Assembly (NCBI GenBank): GCA_003133745.1
Contig: PKZD01000015.1
Span: forward strand, 8,909-53,368
Source: Candidatus Tyrphobacter aquilonaris
GTDB lineage: Bacteria; Vulcanimicrobiota; Vulcanimicrobiia; Vulcanimicrobiales; Vulcanimicrobiaceae
DNA length: 44,460 nt
Reading direction: 5' to 3'
Below, piece by piece: positions 35,390-43,320 of the stretch. A program made the position numbers and the translations under genes. How positions within the stretch are numbered: the first letter of the stretch is position 1; each line of letters opens with the position of its first letter. The notes beneath the pieces are model-generated. The model made no database searches. It was not told the origin of the DNA and saw nothing but the letters and a program-made list of their open reading frames with translations.

Positions 35390-36729
35390 ATTTTCGTCGG
35401 GCCGCACGCGCCTTCGAGCTTCCACGGCGTAGCCGGCTTGAATGCTCCGTCGAGCGCGAGCGTGTGCGCGCCGCTGCGACGCACCGCGGCGGCGGCTTCG
35501 CTTGGACGATTGAGGACGATGTTCGAATCGCGAATCGCTTGCGGCGGGAATGCGTCGATGCGACCGTCGATGTTCGCGCTTCCTCCGGCGAGCTCGACGA
35601 GACTTCCCACCTGAAGCGCGTCGGTGAAGACGCGCCTGCCCCGGACGAGCGGCATGCACGCCGCGAAATCGGTACTGCGCTCGATGCCGAACCACGGATC
35701 GGCAAGGACGCGATGCGTGAGAAAGTCGCGAAGACAGAACGCGGCGATCAGCAGAGAGAAGAAGAGCGCGGCGGCGCGGGTCGCGAGCGGCATCGGCCGT
35801 GCGCGCATGCGAAACGCCGAACCGAGCGTCGTCGCGGTCGTGAGGAAGAGCAGCATCACGTACCGCGTCGCGAGGATCGTTCCGAGCGTGAAGGCGGCGG
35901 TCCACAGCAGGTCGCCGACGCGGATGGGGCGCCGCAAGCGGAGCCCGCCTGCCAAACGCATCCAAAGCGGCGCGAGCGCGAGGAGCGCGACGAGAATGCC
36001 GGTGTGGCTGCGGAGCGCCGGCGTCCACTCGTTCACGTATTCCGAGAGCTGCGCGTTGCGCGCGAGAACGAACGTAAACGTCCACAACTGCCACCCGAGC
36101 GGATTGACGAGCGTCGCGAGCGTCGCCGCGGCGAAGGGCAGTATCCGTTTGCGGTCGAGGTGAAGCGCCATCCAGAGCACGCCGATCGGAAACGAGCCAT
36201 GCACGTTCGCCCAAAGGGCGAGAATCGGGACCGCGGCCCACGGCGTGCGGCGCCACACGAGGATGAGCCCGGGAAGGAGCGCCCACACGAGCGTCTGCGC
36301 GCGGTCCTGCGCGAAGAAGATGAGGCCGATTCCCGTCGCGGCAAGCTGCACGCAAGCGACGAGCGGATGCGTGCGCGTGCGAATCGTCTCGTAGGCGACG
36401 AAGAGCAAACCGAAGATCATCGAGGCGCCGAAGAGCAGCTCCATGACGAAGTAGAGCCCGTGCGCGCGCGTCCACGCCGTGAGGAGCGCGACAAGCCATT
36501 CCTGATTCGTCCAGGCTCGTTCGGGAAACCAGGAGCCCTGCAGCGTTTCGAGGATTCGCCCGTGAAGGAGTTGCCAGTCGCCTGCATTGAGGAGCCAGTA
36601 GCGCTCCGTGTCTTGCGGAATGAGCGTCTCGACGAATGCGACGACGGCGGCGACGCAGAAAACGGCGAGCAGCGGAGTCCAGGCGCCCCATGGCGCGCGA
36701 GCGCGCCGCCGCGCCGGCGGATGCGACAT
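35338..36729 (-). CDS. Polytopic membrane protein of unknown function (GT-C-like)
   Basis: A 463-residue membrane protein with roughly ten spans (first about 18-36). The loop after span 1 reads IPQDTERYWLLNAGDWQLLHGRI, followed by WTNQEWLVALLTAW. This layout occurs in uncharacterised GT-C or oligosaccharyl-type membrane proteins. A soluble tail of about 110 residues follows the last span. I take the ATG at 36729 because the basic cytoplasmic lead-in begins there, though no ribosome site is clear. Its 3' end runs 52 bases into the convergent hemQ gene, a long overlap. The product's role, perhaps surface polysaccharide or lipid glycosylation, is inference. Confidence 0.68.
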   Translation of the reverse strand: MSHPPARRRARAPWGAWTPLLAVFCVAAVVAFVETLIPQDTERYWLLNAGDWQLLHGRILETLQGSWFPERAWTNQEWLVALLTAWTRAHGLYFVMELLFGASMIFGLLFVAYETIRTRTHPLVACVQLAATGIGLIFFAQDRAQTLVWALLPGLILVWRRTPWAAVPILALWANVHGSFPIGVLWMALHLDRKRILPFAAATLATLVNPLGWQLWTFTFVLARNAQLSEYVNEWTPALRSHTGILVALLALAPLWMRLAGGLRLRRPIRVGDLLWTAAFTLGTILATRYVMLLFLTTATTLGSAFRMRARPMPLATRAAALFFSLLIAAFCLRDFLTHRVLADPWFGIERSTDFAACMPLVRGRRVFTDALQVGSLVELAGGSANIDGRIDAFPPQAIRDSNIVLNRPSEAAAAVRRSGAHTLALDGAFKPATPWKLEGACGPTKIYEESSGTLSPARNAAS

Positions 36730-36765
36730 GATCGCGAGATTCGGACGATTGAGAACCGACCCTTG

Positions 36766-36791
36766 TGAAACCGGAGCGCGGGTTGCGCGTA
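36766..36791 (+). promoter_or_regulatory. Perfect SigW-type ECF promoter before the secreted-protein gene
   Basis: TGAAAC (36766-36771), exactly 16 bases, CGTA (36788-36791). This is the full consensus seen in back-to-back form at 20497-20526. The transcript would start near 36798, about 16 bases before the ATG at 36814, with AGGAGG in the leader. Confidence 0.65.
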
Positions 36792-36813
36792 GAAGCCAAG
36801 AGGAGGAAACGAG

Positions 36814-37299
36814 ATGCATAAAGGCCTTACGACCCTGAGCCTGACGCTGCTATTGGCAGCCGGCGCGCTTTCCGCTGCGGGCGCTGCGCCCGCACAGATG
36901 GAGAGCTTGCAGTTCATGGTGGGCACCTGGAACTGCACGACGACGGCCGGGGCGATGACGATCGTCGAGAACGAAACGATCGCCGCGCAGAGCCCGCAAT
37001 GGCTGCACGGCAGCGGCACGAGCACGATGAACGGTCAGCCGTCGAGCGAAGACTTCTACATCGGATATGACACGGCGCGTTCGCAATGGGTGCTGGTCTC
37101 GATCGAATCGGGCGGACAATACGGCATCTCGACGAGCGTATCCCCGAGCTTGAGCCCCTCGACGTGGAGTGCCGCATATCCCGCGATGGGCGGCACCGGC
37201 GTCTTCACGCGAGTCTCCGATCGTCAGTACGCGGTCGACTTTTCGCAGATGATGAACAACAAGGTGATGACGTCGCACCAGGTCTGCACGAAGCAGTAG
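36814..37299 (+). CDS. Secreted protein with a lipocalin-like/DUF1579-like fold signature
   Basis: A 161-residue protein with a signal peptide (MHKGLTTLSLTLLLAAGALS, cleavage near AAGA). A compact beta domain opens LQFMVGTWNCTT, resembling the start of DUF1579/nitrobindin-like barrels, whose GTW motif follows the first strand. FYIGYDTARSQWVLVSIESG and a C-terminal HQVCTKQ follow; two Cys could pair in the periplasm. The start has AGGAGG about 6 bases upstream. The function is unknown. It is alone on its strand, and a perfect ECF-type promoter directly upstream ties it to the sigma factor encoded at 19886-20467 (inference). Confidence 0.78.
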   Translation: MHKGLTTLSLTLLLAAGALSAAGAAPAQMESLQFMVGTWNCTTTAGAMTIVENETIAAQSPQWLHGSGTSTMNGQPSSEDFYIGYDTARSQWVLVSIESGGQYGISTSVSPSLSPSTWSAAYPAMGGTGVFTRVSDRQYAVDFSQMMNNKVMTSHQVCTKQ

Positions 37300-37305
37300 C
37301 GCGGA

Positions 37306-38841
37306 TCAGGCGATCGCTCCGATTCGCTCCAGACTACGGTAGGTGATCGCTTCGGCGACGTGCTCGGTGCCGATATCCTCGCTCTCCGCGAGATCGGCGA
37401 TCGTGCGCGCGACGCGAACGATGCGGTCGAGCGCTCGCGCCGAAAACTGGCGTTTGGCGCTCGCGTGCGCGAGCAGACGCATCGCGGCATCGCCGAGCGT
37501 GCAATAGGGCCGCATCGCATTTCCAGGGATATCCGCATTCGACGTGAGCGGCGTTCCTTCGAAGCGCCGGCGCTGCCGCTCGCGCGCCTCGACCACGCGC
37601 GCGCGAATCGCGTGCGAGCGCTCCGCGCTTTCCCGGCGCACCATGTCGTCGAAGGGAACGCGTGCGACGTCGATCTGCAGGTCGATGCGGTCGAGGAGCG
37701 GCCCCGAGAGTTTGCTCACGTATTTCGCGACCATCGCTTCGTCACACCGGCACTCCGCGCTACGCGTTCCGCGATACCCGCACGGGCACGGATTCATCGA
37801 TGCGACGAGTTGGAACCGGGCCGGATAGGTGAACGTACCGGCGGCGCGCGCGATCGTGACCGCGCCTTCCTCGAGCGGTTGACGCAGCACCTCGATCGCC
37901 GCCCGAGAAAACTCCGGCAACTCGTCGAGAAAGAGGACGCCGTGATGCGCGAGGCTGATCTCGCCCGGCTTCGCGAGCGCGCCTCCGCCGACGAGCGCCG
38001 TCTGGCTGATCGTGTGGTGCGGAAAGCGAAACGGCCGGGCGCGCACGATGCTTCGCTCTCCCGAGAGCAGGCCCGCGACGCTGTAGATCTTCGTCACTTC
38101 GAGCGCTTCGTCGCTCGTCATCGGCGGCAGAATCGAGGGAAGGCGGCGCGCGAGCATCGTCTTGCCGCAACCCGGCGGCCCGACGAAGAGCAGGTTGTGG
38201 CCGCCCGCCGCAGCGATCTCGAGCGCACGCTTGGGTCCGAGCTGTCCGCGCACGTCGCAGAGGTCGCCGTGCACGAACTCGTCGATGTCGGCGATCTTCG
38301 GTGCGCTCGTGCGATGCCGCCACGCGCCGCCGTTGCCGAGGATGACGGCGACCGCCGACTGCAGGCAGTCGACGGCGTACAACTCGATGCCGTCGACGAG
38401 CGCGGCCTCTTCGATGTTGCGCTGTGGAACGATCAACCTCTTGAAGCCCGCGCTGCGCGCGCCGAGCACCATCGGCAAGATGCCGCTGACGGGGCGAAGG
38501 TTGCCGTCGAGCGCGAGTTCGCCGAGTGCGATCGTTTCGCGCAGCGCGCCGCGCTCGATCTGTTCGTCCATCGCCAGGAGCGCGAGCGCGATCGCGAGGT
38601 CGAACGCCGGCCCCTCTTTGCGAACGTCCGCGGGCGAGAGGTTCACGAGCAGTCGCCCCGCCGGATAGACGAAACCGGAGTTGAAGATCGCGCTACGCAC
38701 GCGCTCGCGCGCCTCGCTCAGCGCTCGATCCGGCAAACCGATGATGACGAACGCGGGAGTCCCCGCCGAACTGTCCGCTTCGACGCGAACGACGTACCCT
38801 TCGATGCCGAGCATCCCGGCGGAAAACGCGAGGGAGAGCAT
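37306..38841 (-). CDS. comM: Mg-chelatase-like AAA+ ATPase ComM/YifB
   Basis: A 511-residue ComM-family protein, a hexameric helicase that aids branch migration during natural transformation. An N-terminal Lon-protease-like domain (about 1-170, starting MLSLAFSAGMLGIEGYVVRV) is followed by the AAA+ core with Walker A GPPGCGKTMLARRLPSILPP and Walker B GVLFLDELPEF. The MNPCPCGYRGTRSAECRC segment carries a zinc-type Cys cluster, and a C-terminal Mg-chelatase domain ends the protein. All motifs look intact. It lies 52 bases after the dioxygenase gene on the same strand, so it may be cotranscribed with the alkylation-repair genes. Confidence 0.93.
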   Translation of the reverse strand: MLSLAFSAGMLGIEGYVVRVEADSSAGTPAFVIIGLPDRALSEARERVRSAIFNSGFVYPAGRLLVNLSPADVRKEGPAFDLAIALALLAMDEQIERGALRETIALGELALDGNLRPVSGILPMVLGARSAGFKRLIVPQRNIEEAALVDGIELYAVDCLQSAVAVILGNGGAWRHRTSAPKIADIDEFVHGDLCDVRGQLGPKRALEIAAAGGHNLLFVGPPGCGKTMLARRLPSILPPMTSDEALEVTKIYSVAGLLSGERSIVRARPFRFPHHTISQTALVGGGALAKPGEISLAHHGVLFLDELPEFSRAAIEVLRQPLEEGAVTIARAAGTFTYPARFQLVASMNPCPCGYRGTRSAECRCDEAMVAKYVSKLSGPLLDRIDLQIDVARVPFDDMVRRESAERSHAIRARVVEARERQRRRFEGTPLTSNADIPGNAMRPYCTLGDAAMRLLAHASAKRQFSARALDRIVRVARTIADLAESEDIGTEHVAEAITYRSLERIGAIA

Positions 38842-38893
38842 GGTGCGCTCGTCCTCTGCGTCGTTCGGGCGGACTGCCTAGGGGAAGCCGGCG

Positions 38894-39565
38894 CTAGAGC
38901 GCATCGTGGAGGATGATGCCGAGCGTGAAGCGGCTGCCGCGCGTGATCGTGGAGACGCCGTGTTTGAAATAGACGCGATAGACCCCGCGCTCGCCGCGGC
39001 GCGGCGCCGCATGTGAGGGAAGCACGAGCAGATCGCCTTGTTGCGGCGAGAGCACGTGTGCGCGCACCTGCGCGCGCGGCCTGCGTTCGGTGAGCACGAC
39101 CTCGCCGCCCTCGAATTCCTCTCCCGGACGGCTGAGGTAGATCGTCGCTTGAAATGGAAAGGCGACCGGTCCGTAGAGGTCTTGGTGCAGACAGTTGTAG
39201 TCGCCGGCTTCATAGCGCAGCAGAAGCGCGGTCGGCTTCGTCTGATCGGCCGCGAAGCATTCGGCGAGAAATGCTTGATGCGTCTGCGGGAAGCGTTTCT
39301 CCCCGCCGAAGTCGTGCATCCACGCGTTCGCGATCGGCGCGAGCGTTGCGTAGATGCTCTCGCGCAGCTCGCGGACCTTCGGCGGCACCGGGTTTGCGAA
39401 GTACTGATACTCGCCGCGGCCGAAGGCGTGGCGCTCCATGACGACGCGGCTGCGGAAAAGCGCAGCATCGTCGTACATCGCCCGTATCGCGACCGCGTCC
39501 CCGTGCGAGAGATAGCCGGGAACGAGCGCGAAGCCGCGCTCGTTCAACGCCGCGAGATCATCCAC
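38894..39565 (-). CDS. 2-oxoglutarate/Fe(II) oxygenase of the PF09859 (DNA-damage) type
   Basis: A 223-residue 2OG-Fe(II) dioxygenase. The iron triad is His127 and Asp129 (NCLHQDLYG) and His202 (YFKHGVST), with Arg212 (GSRFTLGI) to bind 2-oxoglutarate. RYEAGDYNCLHQDLYGPV and GGEVVLTERRPR match PF09859, a family proposed to act on alkylated nucleic acids. Its ATG overlaps the Ada-like gene by 8 bases, and that coupling strengthens a role in alkylation repair. The actual lesion or substrate is unproven; AlkB itself is a different family. Confidence 0.85.
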   Translation of the reverse strand: MDDLAALNERGFALVPGYLSHGDAVAIRAMYDDAALFRSRVVMERHAFGRGEYQYFANPVPPKVRELRESIYATLAPIANAWMHDFGGEKRFPQTHQAFLAECFAADQTKPTALLLRYEAGDYNCLHQDLYGPVAFPFQATIYLSRPGEEFEGGEVVLTERRPRAQVRAHVLSPQQGDLLVLPSHAAPRRGERGVYRVYFKHGVSTITRGSRFTLGIILHDAL

Positions 39566-40400
39566 GAGCAGCGGCGCGCTCCCGATCGATGAGTGCGCGC
39601 TTGCGCTCGAGGCCCCAACGGTATCCTCCCAACTGACCGCTCTCGCGAATCACGCGGTGACAGGGGATCACGATCGCAACGCGGTTGCTTGCGCAGACGT
39701 TCGCGACCGCACGCGCCGCCTTCGGTTTTCCAATGGCGTTCGCGACCTCGCTATACGATCGCACTTCGCCGGCCGGAATCGTCTGCAGATATCTCCAGAC
39801 GCGCATTTGGAACGCGGTCGCGCGAATGTCGAGCGGCAGCGAGAGCTGCTCGCGGGCGTCCTCCAGGTGCCGCACGATGGCGCCGAGCCAGGCCTGCAGT
39901 TGCGGATTCTCCGGCTCGCGCATCGCGGCGATCTCGGCGGCGGGGTACTCCTTGCGCAGTTGCTCGAGCAACGCGCCTTCCTCATCGCCGAACTGCACGA
40001 AGCAGATGCCGCGATCGGTCGCACCGATCAGGATCGTGCCGAGCGGCGTCGCCGCGGACGCGTACGAGATCGCAATGCCGTTGCCGCCGCTGCGATACTG
40101 CCGAGGCGTCATTCCAAGCCGCGTATCGGCCCTCTCGTAGACACGGCTCGCCGATCCGAAGCCGGCATCGTAGATTGCGTTCGTGACATCTTCGCCGCGC
40201 TTCAGCCCGGCCTTGAGCCGGCGCAGCCGCGCCGCTTCGCGATAGGTGCCCGGCGTGACGCCGACGGCGGCCTTGAAGGCGCGCGCAAAATGCGCGCGCG
40301 TCATCTTCGCGCGCAGCGCCAACTCGTCGAGCCGGAGCGGCTCGTCGGCGCGGGCTTCGATGTATCGGCAGATTTCGTGAAAGCGTTCGCCTGAGTTCAT
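39558..40400 (-). CDS. ada: Ada-like protein: AraC regulator fused to O6-methylguanine methyltransferase
   Basis: A 280-residue fusion. An AraC-type double helix-turn-helix (about 1-105, ending GMTPRQYRSGG) is followed by a methyltransferase N-domain (about 108-190) and the alkyltransferase active site VIPCHRVI with acceptor Cys247. It removes methyl groups from O6-methylguanine and regulates transcription. The N-terminal Ada zinc domain, whose Cys38 senses methyl phosphotriesters in E. coli Ada, is absent. The start is ATG 40400. It heads the operon ada-dioxygenase-(comM). How activity is triggered without the sensor Cys is unclear. Confidence 0.9.
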   Translation of the reverse strand: MNSGERFHEICRYIEARADEPLRLDELALRAKMTRAHFARAFKAAVGVTPGTYREAARLRRLKAGLKRGEDVTNAIYDAGFGSASRVYERADTRLGMTPRQYRSGGNGIAISYASAATPLGTILIGATDRGICFVQFGDEEGALLEQLRKEYPAAEIAAMREPENPQLQAWLGAIVRHLEDAREQLSLPLDIRATAFQMRVWRYLQTIPAGEVRSYSEVANAIGKPKAARAVANVCASNRVAIVIPCHRVIRESGQLGGYRWGLERKRALIDRERAAARG

Positions 40401-40492
40401 GCGGAGATCGTAACCTCATTCGACGGGGCGCCGCTATCCGCATCGTGCTCTCCTCACAAGGAGGCGTGCGGCGGGCGCGGGAACGGCGGCGC

Positions 40493-42268
40493 ATGACGGC
40501 GAGTTATAATCGGCTGCTCTTGCTCGTCGCCGGATTGGGCGGCCTGCTCTACGGCATCGACGTCGGCATCATCCAGGGCGCGCTGCCGTATCTGGCCGCG
40601 ACCTCGGGGTTCAGCGCGGGCCAGCTCTCGTTCGTCGTGGCGGCGGTGCTGCTCGGCAGCGTCATCTCGGTGCTCTTCGCCGGACTGCTCGCGGACTGGC
40701 TCGGGCGAAAGTGGCTGATGATCGGAACGGCACTGATGTTCTGCATCAGCGTTCCGATGATCGCGCTCTCGCACGGCTTCTGGGCGCTCGTCGGCGGACG
40801 ACTGCTCCAAGGAATGAGCGGCGGCCTCATCGGCGTCGTCGTTCCGCTCTACTTGGCGGAGTGCCTGAGTTCAAAGGATCGCGGCAAGGGCACCGGCATG
40901 TTCCAGTGGCTGCTCGTCTTCGGTTTCGTTCTTTCGAGTCTCATCACGTTGTACTTCAGCCACGGACTCGCGCAAATGGCGCAGCACGGCACGGCCGCGC
41001 AACTCTTCGCGTTCAAAGATCGTGCCTGGCGCGACACGTTCTGGCTCTCGCTTCCCGTCGGCATCCTGTTCTTGATCGGCGGCTTCATCATCGCCGAATC
41101 GCCCCGCTGGCTCTTCCGGCGCGCAGGGAAGGATGCGGCGCTCGCGGCGCTTCTTCGCTCTCGCGATCGAGAGCAGGCAAACATCGAGCTGCGCGAGATG
41201 GAGGAAACGGTTGCGGCAGAACGCGCGCAGGCCTCGACCGGCCGAAGAATCAGAGAATCACTGCTCCGCCGCAAGTACGTGATCCCGTTCATCCTCGCGT
41301 GCGTCATCTTGACGTGCAATCAGCTCACCGGCATTAACTCGATCATTCCGTACAATACGACCATTCTGTTGCAGGCGGGATTGAACGACTTTCAGGCGCA
41401 TGCGGGCAGCTTCTTTTTCAGCATCGTCAACTTCCTGATGACGCTCGTTGCCGTGATCCTCGTCGATCGCACCGGCCGCAAGTTCTTGCTGACGCTGGGC
41501 AGCGCCGGCATCATCCTCTCCCTGATTGGAACCGGCATACTCTTCCATCGCACGGAGGCGCGTCACATCGACGTCACCGCGTCGGTGCGGCGCATGGTCG
41601 GACCCGATCAAACGCTCATGCTGCAGTTCGACGCGGCCACGGCCAAGCGACTCTTAGCCGATGTCGGCGGGACGCCGAGCGGACCCACGTCGCTCGTCAT
41701 CAGCTACGCATACGGCGACTTCAGTTCGGTGACGAACGCCGTGCGCTCCGACGATCTGAACGAACCGATCCATGTATCGCGCAACATTCCGGAGAACCGA
41801 ATCGAAGCGCTGCTCGCGGGTTCGAGCAGTCCGTTCGGCAACATCGACGCTGCGCGCACGGCGCCGCTGCGGATTATCTCCGCATACGTCACGCCGGTGC
41901 CGAGTGAGGCGAACGGCTGGCTCGTGGCATCGACGCTCTATCTGTTCATGGCGTTCTTCGCCGTGGGTCCCGGGGTGTGCGTCTGGCTCGCCCTCTCCGA
42001 GCTCATGCCGACGCGCATTCGCTCGAACGGCATGAGCGTCGCGCTGTTCTTGAATCAAGGGACCTCGACGACGATCGCAGCGATTTTTCTTCCCACCGTC
42101 GCGCGGCACGGCTACGCGAGCATGTTCTTCGCCTTTGCCGCATTTACGGTCGTCTACTTCGTGACGGCGGCGTTCTTCTTACCCGAGACCAAGGGGAAGA
42201 CGCTCGAAGAGATCGAGGAGCACTTCGAACGCCCCGGCAACTCACCGAAGCCGGCGGGTGCCAAATAA
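40493..42268 (+). CDS. MFS sugar transporter with a large extracytoplasmic insert
   Basis: A 591-residue sugar-porter-type MFS protein with 12 spans. Signatures are GIDVGIIQGAL in span 1, ADWLGRKW and VDRTGRKF for the loop 2-3 and 8-9 motifs, ESPRWLFRRAGK after span 6, and the C-terminal PETKGKTLEEIEEHF. It would import a monosaccharide by proton symport. Unusually, about 120 hydrophilic residues (about 355-475) follow span 9, between GTGILFHRTEARH and ANGWLVASTLYLF. AAGGAGG at 40458-40464 has no start codon at usable distance; the ATG at 40493 is chosen because span 1 begins soon after. It precedes an ABC sugar transporter. Confidence 0.86.
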   Translation: MTASYNRLLLLVAGLGGLLYGIDVGIIQGALPYLAATSGFSAGQLSFVVAAVLLGSVISVLFAGLLADWLGRKWLMIGTALMFCISVPMIALSHGFWALVGGRLLQGMSGGLIGVVVPLYLAECLSSKDRGKGTGMFQWLLVFGFVLSSLITLYFSHGLAQMAQHGTAAQLFAFKDRAWRDTFWLSLPVGILFLIGGFIIAESPRWLFRRAGKDAALAALLRSRDREQANIELREMEETVAAERAQASTGRRIRESLLRRKYVIPFILACVILTCNQLTGINSIIPYNTTILLQAGLNDFQAHAGSFFFSIVNFLMTLVAVILVDRTGRKFLLTLGSAGIILSLIGTGILFHRTEARHIDVTASVRRMVGPDQTLMLQFDAATAKRLLADVGGTPSGPTSLVISYAYGDFSSVTNAVRSDDLNEPIHVSRNIPENRIEALLAGSSSPFGNIDAARTAPLRIISAYVTPVPSEANGWLVASTLYLFMAFFAVGPGVCVWLALSELMPTRIRSNGMSVALFLNQGTSTTIAAIFLPTVARHGYASMFFAFAAFTVVYFVTAAFFLPETKGKTLEEIEEHFERPGNSPKPAGAK

Positions 42269-42358
42269 CAGGCACCTCTCCACACGATACACAAGACCAA
42301 AGTCGGGGGCTGTGGATAGGAGCCCTCAAAGGCCCACGCAGGCTGGAGGCAAAAATCG

Positions 42359-43306
42359 GTGCCGATGAAATCAGCTTGCCTTACCGCCGCCGTCCTTTGC
42401 CTTGCGCTCGCCGCCTGCTCGCATTCAAGTTCTCAGTCGCAGTCGAGCGCGGCACCGGGGCAGAAACGCATCGGCGTTTCAATTCAGAACCGCGAGGCGA
42501 CGTTCTATCAAGACATGGAAGCCGGCATGCGCGCGGAGGCCGCGAAGTTCGGCTACTCGCTCGACGTCGTCGATGCGAACCGCGACAACGCATTGCAACA
42601 AAGCCAAGTCGAGGACTTCATCTCTCAGCGCGTCGACGCGATCGTGCTCACGCCGTATGACTCCCAGGCCATCGGCAGCGCGATTGCGGAGGCGAATCAG
42701 GCGCAGATTCCCGTCTTCACCGCGGACATCGCGAGCACGAGCCGGTTAGGCGCGGTCATCGCGCACGTCGCGAGCGATAACGTGCAGGGCGGCTTTGTGG
42801 CCGGGAAGCTCATGTGCACGGCGGTCGGCAAGACCGGCGCAGTCGCGATCATCGACGAGCCCGAGGTGACGAGCGTGCAGGATCGCGTGCGCGGGTTTCG
42901 TCAAGCGCTCGCGCAGCTCTGTCCCGCCGTCACGGTCGTGGCGGACGTCGATGGCGGCGGTCAACGCGACAAAGCCGAGAGCGACGTGAGCGACATCCTG
43001 CAGTCGCATCGCGATCTCGCGGGCGTCTTCGGCATCAACGACGATTCGGCGCTCGGCGCGTTGACGGCGGTGAAGGCTGCGAACCTCGTCGGCAAGGTTG
43101 CGATCGTCGGATACGACGCGACGCCTGAGGCGCGCGCCGCAATTGCCGCGGGACAGATGTACGGCGACGCCGTGCAATATCCGCAACAGATCGGGATGGA
43201 CGCGATCGACGCGATTCACGACTACTTCTCGGGCAAGCAGCCCCCGAAGTTCGTGAAAGTGAACGTCGGGACGTTCACGAAGGCCGACGCCGGAAAGGCT
43301 CCCTAA
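42359..43306 (+). CDS. Ribose-type ABC transporter substrate-binding lipoprotein
   Basis: A 315-residue periplasmic-binding-protein of the RbsB type (type 1 fold). The signal peptide has the lipobox LALAAC and then a Ser/Gln-rich linker. The mature domain starts KRIGVSIQNREATFYQDM; FGINDDSALGALTAVKAAN and VGYDATPEARAAI are conserved hinge and ligand segments. It would bind a pentose, hexose or related cyclitol; the ligand is unknown. The start is GTG 42359, 9 bases after GGAGG; ATG 42365 is the alternative. The gap before it (42269-42358) contains a possible GGGCT/AGCCC hairpin and nothing else clear. It is followed by the ATPase gene. Confidence 0.88.
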   Translation: MPMKSACLTAAVLCLALAACSHSSSQSQSSAAPGQKRIGVSIQNREATFYQDMEAGMRAEAAKFGYSLDVVDANRDNALQQSQVEDFISQRVDAIVLTPYDSQAIGSAIAEANQAQIPVFTADIASTSRLGAVIAHVASDNVQGGFVAGKLMCTAVGKTGAVAIIDEPEVTSVQDRVRGFRQALAQLCPAVTVVADVDGGGQRDKAESDVSDILQSHRDLAGVFGINDDSALGALTAVKAANLVGKVAIVGYDATPEARAAIAAGQMYGDAVQYPQQIGMDAIDAIHDYFSGKQPPKFVKVNVGTFTKADAGKAP

Positions 43307-43320
43307 TCGCGACGGCGCCT

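Noticed and set aside
40458-40468. Strong ribosome-site-like AAGGAGG followed by GTG before the MFS gene
   Set aside because: The GTG is only 1 base away, too close for initiation, and the nine codons it adds are mostly Arg. The ATG at 40493 is kept as the start.
42300-42325. Possible GGGCT...AGCCC hairpin between the MFS gene and the binding-protein gene as a terminator
   Set aside because: The stem is only 5 bp and no T-run follows, so a terminator cannot be supported.
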